Shown one piece after another: positions 6,485 to 13,859 of a stretch of DNA of 17,095 nucleotides. Where the stretch lies: positions 1 to 17,095 of the forward strand of contig JAUHZM010000031.1 of NCBI GenBank assembly GCA_030426005.1, written 5' to 3'. Positions within the stretch are counted from its first letter, which is position 1. Each line of letters starts with the position of its first letter. The notes beneath the pieces were generated by a model. The model was not told the DNA's origin and made no database searches. It worked only from the letters and a program-made list of their open reading frames with translations. Origin of the DNA: Gammaproteobacteria bacterium (GTDB taxonomy: Bacteria; Pseudomonadota; Gammaproteobacteria; Arenicellales; Arenicellaceae). The position numbers and the translations under genes are program-made.

Positions 6485-8143
6485 CTAAAGACACACGACC
6501 GCCAACTTATTGCTGCCAGTTTTTATCGGCATACACAGTGCGCTAGGAACGCATTTGCCACCTAACGACGTGTAGTCAGGATTATTTTCCGGTGTGATTG
6601 TGTCTAAGATTGTTATATCCAATATTTCCGGCAAAGCCTGCGTGCTTATAAATGTGGCGCCCGTTTCTGACTCTGACACCGAAGTTGGGCCAACCCAGCC
6701 CTGCGGGGCAAATCCTGAGTTCGAGCAAGCCGATTCTGGTGCACATGAATAACTGATTTGGTAACCGCTTTGGCCAATCAAGGGCACATTCAAGGCATAG
6801 CTGCGGCTGCTACCACCGATCAGGATTGCTTGGTTAGCACTCTGATAGCTTGTCATGGGTTTGCAGTCTGCATCGAACAAGGTCGCTGTCACAAAGTTGG
6901 GTGTGGTCTCTGTCGCGATTGCGCCACTTGGCAAACTGAGTTCACCTGAAAAACGTTGCCCGCGAAGCATCACGAGCTCGCGTTCAGCAAGGGCGGTGTC
7001 ATACGGAATTATCTCGGCATCACTGAGGTCTAGTTTTGCGCCATCTGAGCTGAAAAATCCAGTTGGGTAGTAGTTTTTGCAGTCATTGTTAAGACATTGG
7101 TAGGAAATCCGATATCCGCCTTCTGTTTCATCGGATGGAACACGAATTTCGTAAAGCCTGCTATTGTCGCTGGTTCCAAATGTCAGTGCCTTGTTGTTGA
7201 TGACTTCAATGCTGTTTTGCGCGTCGAGTTTTTCTAACTTGACTGAAACTTCAAAGCTACTCTCAGGCAGCTCATTTGCTGGTAACTTTACCGTCAGCGA
7301 GAGTAGGTTGCCGGCGGAGACATTGAAGTCTCGATTCGCTAAATTGGCGTCGAAGGAAATGGGTTCTGCATTGGCTGGCTTCGTGACACCGCCGGTACTG
7401 GTATAAAACGCCTGACCAATAAATTGTGTGCATCGTAAGGGTGCATTGGGCGCAGAATTGCATCGCGCCTCCACGACATAAACGCCACCGTCGACCAGGT
7501 TGGTTGGTTGATAATAATCAAATTCGGTGTTGCCGCTTGAGATGAGATACGATCTAGAGGACGTGTGTGTAAAGAAGTTGGGGATATCCGCGAGCGAAGC
7601 GTAGTTAGCGACTGTCACTTGAAACGATTCATTGACAGTAAGAGGCGCCGGGAAGGAAATCGTACCTTTGATCGCAGGTCGCGCGAGCAGTCTCAGGTCT
7701 ACGTTCGTTAAAGTGGTGCCGCTTGTGTAAAGTTTGCCATCCGCTGAGTCGGGTACCATACCGTTGTCCGTGTAAGTTGCCGAACCAAGGTATCTCGGAT
7801 TCCCGTTGAGGATATTGGAACACAAGGCCGCGCTTTGTGCCAGACACGAGTACCCAACGCGGAAGGATTGAACAACCGTACCACCAACTTCAGATGGCAC
7901 CTCGATGGTAAACGGAACTGGCACATCTGCTTGCGTGAGTATGACCGTTTTGCTTGTGCTATTGAAAAATATATTTCCCGCTGTGTCGCTGTACAAATGC
8001 AATCGAACCAAAACGCCAGCCCCGGTGTTGAGGGTCGAGATATCAGTGTCACTCGCGAAACCGATGGTACCCGTGACATTAGCAGCTTTAGCCGCGGTGC
8101 TTGCTACCATTAGCGTCAGCACGATAATTAGTTTTCTGATCAT
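6485..8143 (-). CDS. secreted four-module repeat protein of unknown function (552 aa)
   Basis: No named family recognised. Residues 1-20 are a Sec signal peptide (ending TAAKA). The mature protein reads as four diverged copies of one ~120-residue beta-rich module. Each opens with a strand of the type G-T-I-x-F-P (TGTIGF ~24, KGTISF ~159, LSLTVKLP ~281, SGELSLP ~399). Each has a strand like YxISYxC followed by a second cysteine: C100/C108, C228/C238, C350/C355, C467/C473. Each closes with an aromatic-rich loop and a strand of alternating hydrophobics. The pairs probably form disulfides after export. A ~40-residue tail (CVPSALC, then C551 next to the C-terminus) follows. The architecture suggests a cell-surface or secreted adhesin-like or binding protein; this is inference. 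No good Shine-Dalgarno precedes the start. Confidence 0.8.
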   Translation of the reverse strand: MIRKLIIVLTLMVASTAAKAANVTGTIGFASDTDISTLNTGAGVLVRLHLYSDTAGNIFFNSTSKTVILTQADVPVPFTIEVPSEVGGTVVQSFRVGYSCLAQSAALCSNILNGNPRYLGSATYTDNGMVPDSADGKLYTSGTTLTNVDLRLLARPAIKGTISFPAPLTVNESFQVTVANYASLADIPNFFTHTSSRSYLISSGNTEFDYYQPTNLVDGGVYVVEARCNSAPNAPLRCTQFIGQAFYTSTGGVTKPANAEPISFDANLANRDFNVSAGNLLSLTVKLPANELPESSFEVSVKLEKLDAQNSIEVINNKALTFGTSDNSRLYEIRVPSDETEGGYRISYQCLNNDCKNYYPTGFFSSDGAKLDLSDAEIIPYDTALAERELVMLRGQRFSGELSLPSGAIATETTPNFVTATLFDADCKPMTSYQSANQAILIGGSSRSYALNVPLIGQSGYQISYSCAPESACSNSGFAPQGWVGPTSVSESETGATFISTQALPEILDITILDTITPENNPDYTSLGGKCVPSALCMPIKTGSNKLAVVCL

Positions 8144-8440
8144 AAAATGGTCTGAGCTTTATACGGCAGGCCGGTGTAATTAATCGCTTTGTGTGGCCGC
8201 AGTTCCACCATGGAGGTCATCCTCATTACCGTTCTTGGAATCAGAATACGCCAGTCAAACACCTTTCCCAACACGTGTTTGATACCCATCCTAACAGAAC
8301 ACCGAACGCTAGGCCAAAGTCATTTTCTAATCGATCTCAGTTCATTTTGCTGATAGGCTCAAGCTTTGTGAACGCGTCGAACTCCACTAGAGGCGAAAGA
8401 CGGATTGGATTATCTGCACAGGAAAACGAGAAAATATGCG
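8144..8440. other. intergenic region between divergent genes
   Basis: About 300 bases between the minus-strand repeat protein and the plus-strand microprotein. I see no clear sigma-70 promoter, terminator or RNA gene. On the minus strand a 49-codon open frame (8140-8289) runs into the start of the repeat-protein gene and overlaps it as ATGA; it lacks a usable ribosome site, so it is not called as a gene. Confidence 0.4.
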
Positions 8441-8650
8441 ATGAAAAACAAGGAGCCACAGACTCGATCAAAACTGATGTTGCAATTAACTGGCGTACTA
8501 ATCGTGGTCATTTTTTGTGTGGTCGCCTCAATTAAACTACGAGATACGGTCGGTGGAACACCGGGAACCATCGTATTTATGGTTATATTGGGCGGGCTCG
8601 CGTTTCTAGTTCGACGATATTTAGAACGTTATGTCGCGAAGAGAGACTAA
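8441..8650 (+). CDS. small two-helix membrane protein (69 aa)
   Basis: The product is a basic N-terminus (residues 1-13, with six Lys/Arg), a hydrophobic helix (~14-31, LQLTGVLIVVIFCVVAS), a short polar loop and a second helix (~42-57, GTIVFMVILGGLAFLV), ending in a basic tail. Both ends should face the cytoplasm by the positive-inside rule. No family recognised. The ATG at 8441 is preferred; an in-frame TTG at 8405 with a GAGG about 11 bases upstream would add 12 residues. It sits 39 bases before the zinc-ribbon nuclease gene on the same strand, so the two may form one operon. Judged a real gene from the two well-formed membrane segments and placement, with moderate certainty. Confidence 0.6.
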   Translation: MKNKEPQTRSKLMLQLTGVLIVVIFCVVASIKLRDTVGGTPGTIVFMVILGGLAFLVRRYLERYVAKRD

Positions 8651-8689
8651 CAGCTCAATCACACAGTCACGGAGCTAGTAGGGAACACC

Positions 8690-9673
8690 ATGGCAATACT
8701 TAGATGTAACAACTGTGGCCACGTTCGTGAGGTCAGTCATGACTACATAGGTAAACTGGTCAAGTGCCCGCGGTGCCAGTCGGGCGCGAATGTGCATGAC
8801 ACCGCTGTGTTTGTGAACACATTGGTAAAAAAATATCTGGCCCAGAAGGCGCTCTTGAAAGAGCTGCAACCAGACACGAGTAACACATCGAGCGACGACC
8901 TGTTTAATCTGGCCGACGTGGACGTGCACAACACTAACATCCTGGCCGATGAAGCGAACTTGAAACCCATCGAAGATTGGTTGAAAAGCTTATACCTAGA
9001 AGCCAGTTTCAACCCAGAGGCTGCGGATACAACTGGTTTTTTCGACGAGATTGCGCTCCATATGGGCCAGCATGTTGACGCCATAACGCCGATCGTGAAT
9101 CAAATAAAGTACATTCAGGGAAAGGGATATGCGAACGTAAAATTCGCGTTGGGAAAGTTTACTGAGCAGGATCAGGAGACGATCCGCAGCTTTTGTCAGG
9201 AGTTGTATGACTACTCTTTTGTGGCCAAATATTTCTACCACAAGAAGGAGAAATTCGTGCGTCTGACCCTGCAGACTGCGCCCAAGATCCGTGCGTTCTT
9301 TAACGGTGTCTGGATGGAATGGTTTGTGCTGATCACTGTGTTGAAGCTGTTACAGCAGAAAAATCTCTCGGCTTCATGTGCTCGGTCGGTCGATGTCAGT
9401 TTTCAGGATGGATCGCGTAATGAGCTTGATATCGTGCTTGTGTCAAAGCAGGGACAAGCTCTTTGCATTGAGTGCAAATCCGGTGAGTTTCGCCATGACA
9501 TTGAAAAGTATCTAACCCTGCGTAAGCGATTAAAGCTGGATAAACAGCAGTTTGTATTGTGTGTGTTTGGCTTGAGTGAGGAACAGGCAACCGGCATGAC
9601 AGCGATGTATGACATTACATTTGTGAATGAGCGCACGTTGGCGCCATACATCGAGTCAATGTTAACTTCATGA
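8690..9673 (+). CDS. zinc-ribbon protein with C-terminal PD-(D/E)XK nuclease domain (Card1/DUF1887-like)
   Basis: A 327-residue cytoplasmic protein with AGGGA six bases before ATG. Residues 6-29 form a zinc ribbon: CNNC (6-9) and CPRC (26-29). Residues ~35-100 are helical and acidic with low conservation signs. The C-terminal third has the layout of the nuclease half of Card1/Can2 (DUF1887): FFNGVWMEWF (E210), NELDIVLV (E245, D247) and CIECKSGE (E261, K263), then a helix with LRKRLKL and a strand-loop FVLCVFGLSEEQA. The D...ExK set is the catalytic signature of PD-(D/E)XK nucleases. The CARF domain that senses cyclic oligoadenylate in Card1 is absent and no CRISPR or cas gene is nearby. So this is a nuclease-like protein with a different sensor end; target and trigger are unknown. 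Family relation is from pattern and not verified by search. Confidence 0.7.
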   Translation: MAILRCNNCGHVREVSHDYIGKLVKCPRCQSGANVHDTAVFVNTLVKKYLAQKALLKELQPDTSNTSSDDLFNLADVDVHNTNILADEANLKPIEDWLKSLYLEASFNPEAADTTGFFDEIALHMGQHVDAITPIVNQIKYIQGKGYANVKFALGKFTEQDQETIRSFCQELYDYSFVAKYFYHKKEKFVRLTLQTAPKIRAFFNGVWMEWFVLITVLKLLQQKNLSASCARSVDVSFQDGSRNELDIVLVSKQGQALCIECKSGEFRHDIEKYLTLRKRLKLDKQQFVLCVFGLSEEQATGMTAMYDITFVNERTLAPYIESMLTS

Positions 9674-9694
9674 CCTTATGATTCAGGTGATTGT

Positions 9695-11380
9695 ATGAAC
9701 AGAATTTTCTCCGTCGCACTTCTTCTTGTTTTGTTCGCTTGTGGGCAGAGCCCGGAGACCGTTCAATCACCTAAACCACGCGAGGCGGTACTGCCGGTCG
9801 ATACTCTGTACCATAATGGCACTATCTGGACCGGGTTATCCGGGAGTAGTGATGCGGAAATGCTAGCGACTACTGCTGACAAAATCGTCTACGTAGGTGA
9901 TGGTTCGGGTGTCCAATTTGAAGCAAAGCAGACGGTCGACCTGCAAGGCCGATTTATGTCCGCGGGATTTATCGACAATCACGTACACTTTATTGACGGT
10001 GGTGCCGGTTTAGCTAGCGTGGACCTGCGTGATGCGGACACGCGCGAAGAATTCGTGCGTCGTATCGGTGACTATAGTAAAACCTTGCCCGCCGGGCGTT
10101 GGGTGTTATATGGGAACTGGGACCACGAGCTGTGGGGCGGCGAGCTACCGACGCGACACTGGATCGACCAAGTGACTGGCGATACACCGGTATTCGTAAT
10201 GCGTCTGGATTGGCATATGGGGTTGGCGAACTCCGCGGCGCTCAAGCTTGCTGGCATCAATAAGGACTCGAAAGCACCAGCGGACGGTGAGATAGTACGT
10301 GATGCTGAAGACGAACCCAGCGGCATTCTAAAAGACGGTGCCATGAACGCCGTGTTGGAGGTGATTCCAGAACGCACGGATGATGAATTTATGGCTGCCT
10401 TTAATGCTGCGCAAGCACATGCGCTGAGTCTCGGTGTGGTGCAAGTTCACGCTATGCCAGCGAATCCGAAAGACCGAACCTTGTTGCCAGCATTGCAAAA
10501 GGTTCAAGCGGCTGGTGCGTTCAAACTGCGTGTTTATGCCATGTCTCCCATTGAGTATTGGGAGGAGCTGGCCGCCAAGGTCGAGTCTGAAGGCACCAGT
10601 ACAGGTAAGCTGCGTTGGGGCGGTGTCAAAGGTTTTGTTGACGGCGCACTGGGCTCGAGTACGGCTTGGTTCTATGAACCCTACCTCGACCAACCTGAGA
10701 ATTCTGGTTTTCCGCTGACCGAACCTGAGACGCTCGATGCGCAAATTGCTGGCGCTGACACCGCAGGACTCAAGCTGAATATTCACGCGATTGGAGACCG
10801 AGCGATAGATGAGTTGATTGCTGATTTTCGCAATACGGGCGGGCACGCAACCCTGGCACATCGATTTCGAATTGAGCACTTTCAGCATCCCACTGAACAG
10901 GCAATAGTCCAGGCTGCGCGCAGTGCCATTATCGCCGCTATGCAGCCGTATCATGCCATCGATGACGGTCGTTGGGCTGAAAAACGTATTGGTGCGGCGC
11001 GTAGCCAAACCACCTACGCATTTCGATCAATTTTGGATGCTGGAGGATTGTTGAGTTTCGGTTCCGATTGGCCAGTAGCCCCCTTATCGCCACTCGATGG
11101 CATCTATGCCGCAGTCACGCGCAGCACCATTGACGGCGCGAATCCGAATGGTTGGCAGCCGCAGCAAAAGATTTCGGTGACTGATGCGCTCCGCGCCTAT
11201 ACATCAGTGAACGCTTACGCCGGGTTTGAAGAGAATCAAACTGGGACACTGGAAGTCGGTAAGCGTGCGGACCTGGTTGTTTTGTCGGATGATCCGCGCA
11301 AGGTTGCGCCTGAAGCAATTCGTGATATTGAGGTGCTAAAAACAGTCATTGATGGGGATGTGGTTTTCGAACGCGATTAA
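9695..11380 (+). CDS. lipoprotein amidohydrolase of the YtcJ type (amidohydrolase family 3)
   Basis: A 561-residue metal-dependent hydrolase. The N-terminus is a lipoprotein signal with lipobox LFAC, placing C16 as the lipidated residue, so the enzyme should be membrane-anchored on the periplasmic side. The opening strand DTLYHNGTIWTG and FMSAGFIDNHVHF (H96, H98) are typical of the family. Further likely metal or catalytic residues are K312 in GVKGFVDGALG, H364 in LNIHAIGDRA, H395 in RIEHFQH and D458 in LLSFGSDWPV. The C-terminus KRADLVVLSDDP is the usual composite beta-sandwich end. Substrate in this family is diverse (amides, imides, carbamates) and cannot be read here. The gene starts 21 bases after the nuclease gene with AGGTG upstream, so co-transcription is possible, though I see no functional link. 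Confidence 0.9.
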   Translation: MNRIFSVALLLVLFACGQSPETVQSPKPREAVLPVDTLYHNGTIWTGLSGSSDAEMLATTADKIVYVGDGSGVQFEAKQTVDLQGRFMSAGFIDNHVHFIDGGAGLASVDLRDADTREEFVRRIGDYSKTLPAGRWVLYGNWDHELWGGELPTRHWIDQVTGDTPVFVMRLDWHMGLANSAALKLAGINKDSKAPADGEIVRDAEDEPSGILKDGAMNAVLEVIPERTDDEFMAAFNAAQAHALSLGVVQVHAMPANPKDRTLLPALQKVQAAGAFKLRVYAMSPIEYWEELAAKVESEGTSTGKLRWGGVKGFVDGALGSSTAWFYEPYLDQPENSGFPLTEPETLDAQIAGADTAGLKLNIHAIGDRAIDELIADFRNTGGHATLAHRFRIEHFQHPTEQAIVQAARSAIIAAMQPYHAIDDGRWAEKRIGAARSQTTYAFRSILDAGGLLSFGSDWPVAPLSPLDGIYAAVTRSTIDGANPNGWQPQQKISVTDALRAYTSVNAYAGFEENQTGTLEVGKRADLVVLSDDPRKVAPEAIRDIEVLKTVIDGDVVFERD

Positions 11381-11414
11381 CTAGACTCAAAAACCTTAGG
11401 CAGGGTCAGGCGCA

Positions 11415-11428
11415 TGGCCAAATGGCCA
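11415..11428. repeat. paired TGGCCA palindromes
   Basis: TGGCCA at 11415-11420 is repeated at 11423-11428 with two A bases between; each copy is itself a palindrome. It lies in the 149-base spacer after the amidohydrolase gene. It could be a small operator or chance. Confidence 0.25.
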
Positions 11429-11471
11429 GTTGTTGGTCAGAATCCACCACACCTATACTCGCCTGATGTAA

Positions 11472-11490
11472 GAGTTCAACTCGTGAACTC
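11472..11490 (+). promoter_or_regulatory. 7-bp perfect inverted repeat upstream of the beta-helix gene
   Basis: GAGTTCA (11472-11478) and TGAACTC (11484-11490) are exact reverse complements around a 5-base centre (ACTCG). The repeat sits about 40 bases before the preferred TTG start, so it could be an operator or a leader hairpin. No T-run follows, which argues against a terminator for the gene before it. Confidence 0.4.
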
Positions 11491-11523
11491 CCTAAACAAT
11501 ATTGGAACATGGATCAAGAGGGG

Positions 11524-11532
11524 TCTAACTTG
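11524..11532 (+). promoter_or_regulatory. ribosome binding site spacer deciding a TTG start
   Basis: The purine run AGAGGGG (11517-11523) is followed by a six-base spacer (11524-11529) and TTG at 11530. No purine-rich site precedes the in-frame ATG at 11509. This favours TTG initiation. Confidence 0.55.
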
Positions 11533-12471
11533 AAAAGCAATGCCTTGAGAACGTTCGTAATGACTGTGTGCATAATTTTTACCACCACTGTTTACGCGCA
11601 AACCAAAGTGGTCGTTGTGCCTATGGCTGGCGATACCGAATATATTGAGATTGATACCTTTGACCGGACCGTAGTGGTAGGCGGTTCGGGGACTGATGCC
11701 GAGAATGGTGCTGCCTTATTGGCTGCGCTTGATTTGGTTGCCTCCGCGACGGCCAGCAGTCCCTGGTTGATTCTGGTAGAGCCCGGCGCCTTTGATCTGG
11801 GTAGTAGCGAACTGGCTTTGATTGAGTACGTGTCACTACGAGGGTCTGGTATCGATGTCACGACGATTTCCGCGTCTGCATCCACGACCGGCCACAGAAC
11901 GATAGAATTACAGGGAAATAACCAGTTATCACACCTCACAGTCTTGGATTCATCGACTGGTTCGTCGAGTGGGGCGGTGGTAACCGTGGGCAATAAAGTT
12001 CGTATCGAGGACATCAAGATCATTGCTGATGATGAAGACGGTATTCGGGTGGATAACTTTTCTGATGATGTACTTATTCAGAACGTGGACGTGACCGCCG
12101 CAGATCGTGCACTCTCAGCGCAAAGCGGCAATCTCGACGTTATTGCGCGCAACAATTTATTCCGATCGACTGGTGATAATGTGTTGAACGTTGGTTCTAG
12201 CAGTTCGGTCCAGGTGTTTCACTCTGACCTCTCATCGATCGCGCCAACTAAACAAATTATCAACTTGCTGGGCGGGGTATTGGAAGTGGGTTTCTCAAAA
12301 CTATCGTCTGCGTCTACCAGCACAATCTCTACGCCAACCGCAGGTTCTGGCGATTTTACGATTTATCATTCGCACATTGATAGTGGGGCTGCTTACTCGT
12401 TCACCGGCAACACAGACACGTGTTTTGCTACCACCACGCCAAGCAACTTTTTTACTACCCAATGTCAGTGA
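11530..12471 (+). CDS. exported right-handed beta-helix-like protein
   Basis: About 313 residues from the preferred TTG start. AGAGGGG at 11517-11523 lies six bases before TTG 11530, while the in-frame ATG at 11509 has no ribosome site and adds seven charged or polar residues before the signal peptide. The signal peptide runs to VYAQ, and the mature protein begins TKVVVVPMAGD, a motif I associate with exported proteins of marine gammaproteobacteria. The body shows short repeated strand-turn units (LIEYVSLRGSGID, NQLSHLTVLDSS, KVRIEDIKIIADD, DDVLIQNVDVTAAD, GNLDVIARNNLF, SSVQVFHSDLSS), as in pectate-lyase-like right-handed beta-helices. No lyase catalytic residues are evident. Two cysteines near the C-terminus may form a disulfide. 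Likely a cell-surface or secreted protein; the exact role is unknown. Confidence 0.75.
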   Translation: MKSNALRTFVMTVCIIFTTTVYAQTKVVVVPMAGDTEYIEIDTFDRTVVVGGSGTDAENGAALLAALDLVASATASSPWLILVEPGAFDLGSSELALIEYVSLRGSGIDVTTISASASTTGHRTIELQGNNQLSHLTVLDSSTGSSSGAVVTVGNKVRIEDIKIIADDEDGIRVDNFSDDVLIQNVDVTAADRALSAQSGNLDVIARNNLFRSTGDNVLNVGSSSSVQVFHSDLSSIAPTKQIINLLGGVLEVGFSKLSSASTSTISTPTAGSGDFTIYHSHIDSGAAYSFTGNTDTCFATTTPSNFFTTQCQ

Positions 12472-12484
12472 TTTCTCACTGACA
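12463..12484 (+). terminator. 8-bp hairpin overlapping the stop codon of the beta-helix gene
   Basis: TGTCAGTG (12463-12470) and CACTGACA (12477-12484) are exact reverse complements around a six-base loop. The stop codon TGA (12469-12471) lies at the end of the left arm. No T-run follows, so factor-independent termination is doubtful; the hairpin may instead protect the mRNA 3' end. Confidence 0.4.
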
Positions 12485-12739
12485 TAAATAGCCGTAAACG
12501 CACTCCAAGGACGGACTGCAACAATCTCTGAAGCGCCTATAGCAGAGACCCTACAGCAGAGAATATTTGCTCGAAGTAGGCGTGACTGCTTCAAATTACA
12601 CAGTTTTGATATTTGATCACTGGTATGCTTTCGCTTGACCTTAACAAAATAGTTCTGCGCTCGGTGATGGGTTACTACGGATACGCTGAGCAAACACAGA
12701 GCAGGGGTTAAAGCGAATCAGCCAAAATAGGGGGGCGAT

Positions 12740-13855
12740 ATGAAGCGGTTTAACAAGTCTAAAGATCTCAAGTTCTTTAGCGAAGATTTTACTGAAGCAA
12801 TCGATACGGTGGATGGCGGAAGCCTTCTCGTGTTTATTTGTGACGGTAACGGTTGGGATACAGAAACGCTTTCGAGCATGTTTAAAGCGTGTCCAGTCCC
12901 GTTGATCGGGGGTATATTTCCGCAGATTGTCCATGGTGTCGAACATTCGGAGTCTGGCTACCTAATCGTATCCACCGATGTGTGTCTCACGCCTATTCTC
13001 ATAGAAGGCCTAGACGATGACGCGGTTGACTTCGAGTCGACACTTGCTTCAGTTATTGACGAAAATGTCGAAGTCAATTCAATGATTGTCTTTGTAGACG
13101 GCTTATCTACTCGCATTAGCTCCTTTGTTGATTCATTGTTTGCGCTTTTTGGCGCCGATGTGGGCTACGTAGGCGGTGGTGCCGGGTCACTCACTTTTCA
13201 ACAATCTCCGTGTGTTTTCTCCAATCAAGGTCTATTCCAAAGTGCTGCTGTGATTGGTCTCATTGCGAAACCTTTGCAGATCGAGGTCGGCCATGGTTGG
13301 GTACCGGTCGATGAAGGGCATTTCGTTACCGATGTTGAGAAAAATGTAGTTAAAGAAATTGACTACAAGAACGCGTTTTCAGTCTACCAGTCGCTTATCT
13401 CACCGCATTTGAACGGCGCCGAGATTAATCAAGCCAACTTCTTTGGAGTTGCTCAATCATTTCCTTTAGGGATCAAAAAAATAGATGGCGATTACGTGGT
13501 CCGAGATCCGATTTCCGTAAATGATGATGGCCACTTGGTTTGCGTTGGCGAACTCTCTGAAGGTGATCATATTGATATTCTTCGCGGCGGTGCCAGTGCT
13601 CTTATCGAATCAACGAGGCAAACGGCGGCAAAATTGTTGGCAACTTCAAGCAAGGACGTTGATGTCTTTGTTATGGACTGTATTTCTCGAGCCCTGTTTC
13701 TGACGCGCGACTTTGAGTTGGAACTGCGGGCCATTGCAGAGCAAGTTTCTGACAACCATTCCATGTTTGGTGCACTGGTGCTTGGGGAAATCGCTAACTC
13801 CGGTAGTGGGTACTTGGAGTTCTACAACAAAACGACAGTCGTTACGCTGCTCTAG
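12740..13855 (+). CDS. FIST-domain sensor protein (NosP-like)
   Basis: A 371-residue soluble protein with a strong ribosome site (GGGGGGCG) before ATG. The FIST N domain covers about residues 25-190: PLIGGIFPQ (54-62), GYVGGGAGSLTF (142-153) and a CVFSNQGLFQSAAVIGLI block. The FIST C domain follows, starting with VGHGWVPV (183-190) and VTDVEKNVVKEID, and ending with GEIANSGSGYLEFYNKTTVV. FIST domains are sensory modules. Those encoded directly beside a hybrid histidine kinase include NosP, a heme protein that senses nitric oxide and controls the kinase NahK. H185 in the HGW motif is a candidate heme ligand. The kinase gene starts four bases after this stop codon, giving a two-gene signalling unit. 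The FIST call is firm; the nitric oxide ligand is inference, since other FIST proteins may bind other small molecules. Confidence 0.88.
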   Translation: MKRFNKSKDLKFFSEDFTEAIDTVDGGSLLVFICDGNGWDTETLSSMFKACPVPLIGGIFPQIVHGVEHSESGYLIVSTDVCLTPILIEGLDDDAVDFESTLASVIDENVEVNSMIVFVDGLSTRISSFVDSLFALFGADVGYVGGGAGSLTFQQSPCVFSNQGLFQSAAVIGLIAKPLQIEVGHGWVPVDEGHFVTDVEKNVVKEIDYKNAFSVYQSLISPHLNGAEINQANFFGVAQSFPLGIKKIDGDYVVRDPISVNDDGHLVCVGELSEGDHIDILRGGASALIESTRQTAAKLLATSSKDVDVFVMDCISRALFLTRDFELELRAIAEQVSDNHSMFGALVLGEIANSGSGYLEFYNKTTVVTLL

Positions 13856-13859
13856 AGTC

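Noticed and set aside
8191..8535. 114-codon plus-strand frame in the spacer before the membrane microprotein
   Set aside because: It overlaps the two-helix protein in another frame and its product has no hydrophobic core or conserved pattern.
8690..9673. Type III CRISPR ancillary effector (Card1/Can2) proper
   Set aside because: The CARF sensor domain is missing and there is no CRISPR array or cas gene in the window; only the nuclease half resembles Card1.
10328..11008. 226-codon minus-strand open frame
   Set aside because: It lies wholly inside the amidohydrolase gene, antisense to conserved active-site blocks, and its translation shows no domain pattern.
12301..12693. 130-codon minus-strand open frame
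   Set aside because: It is antisense to the end of the beta-helix gene and the following spacer; composition is not protein-like and there is no ribosome site.
13713..13859. N-terminal extension of the hybrid kinase to an ATG at 13713
   Set aside because: The extra 49 residues lie inside the FIST gene in another frame and look unlike a domain; ATG 13860 right after the FIST stop gives the normal kinase start.
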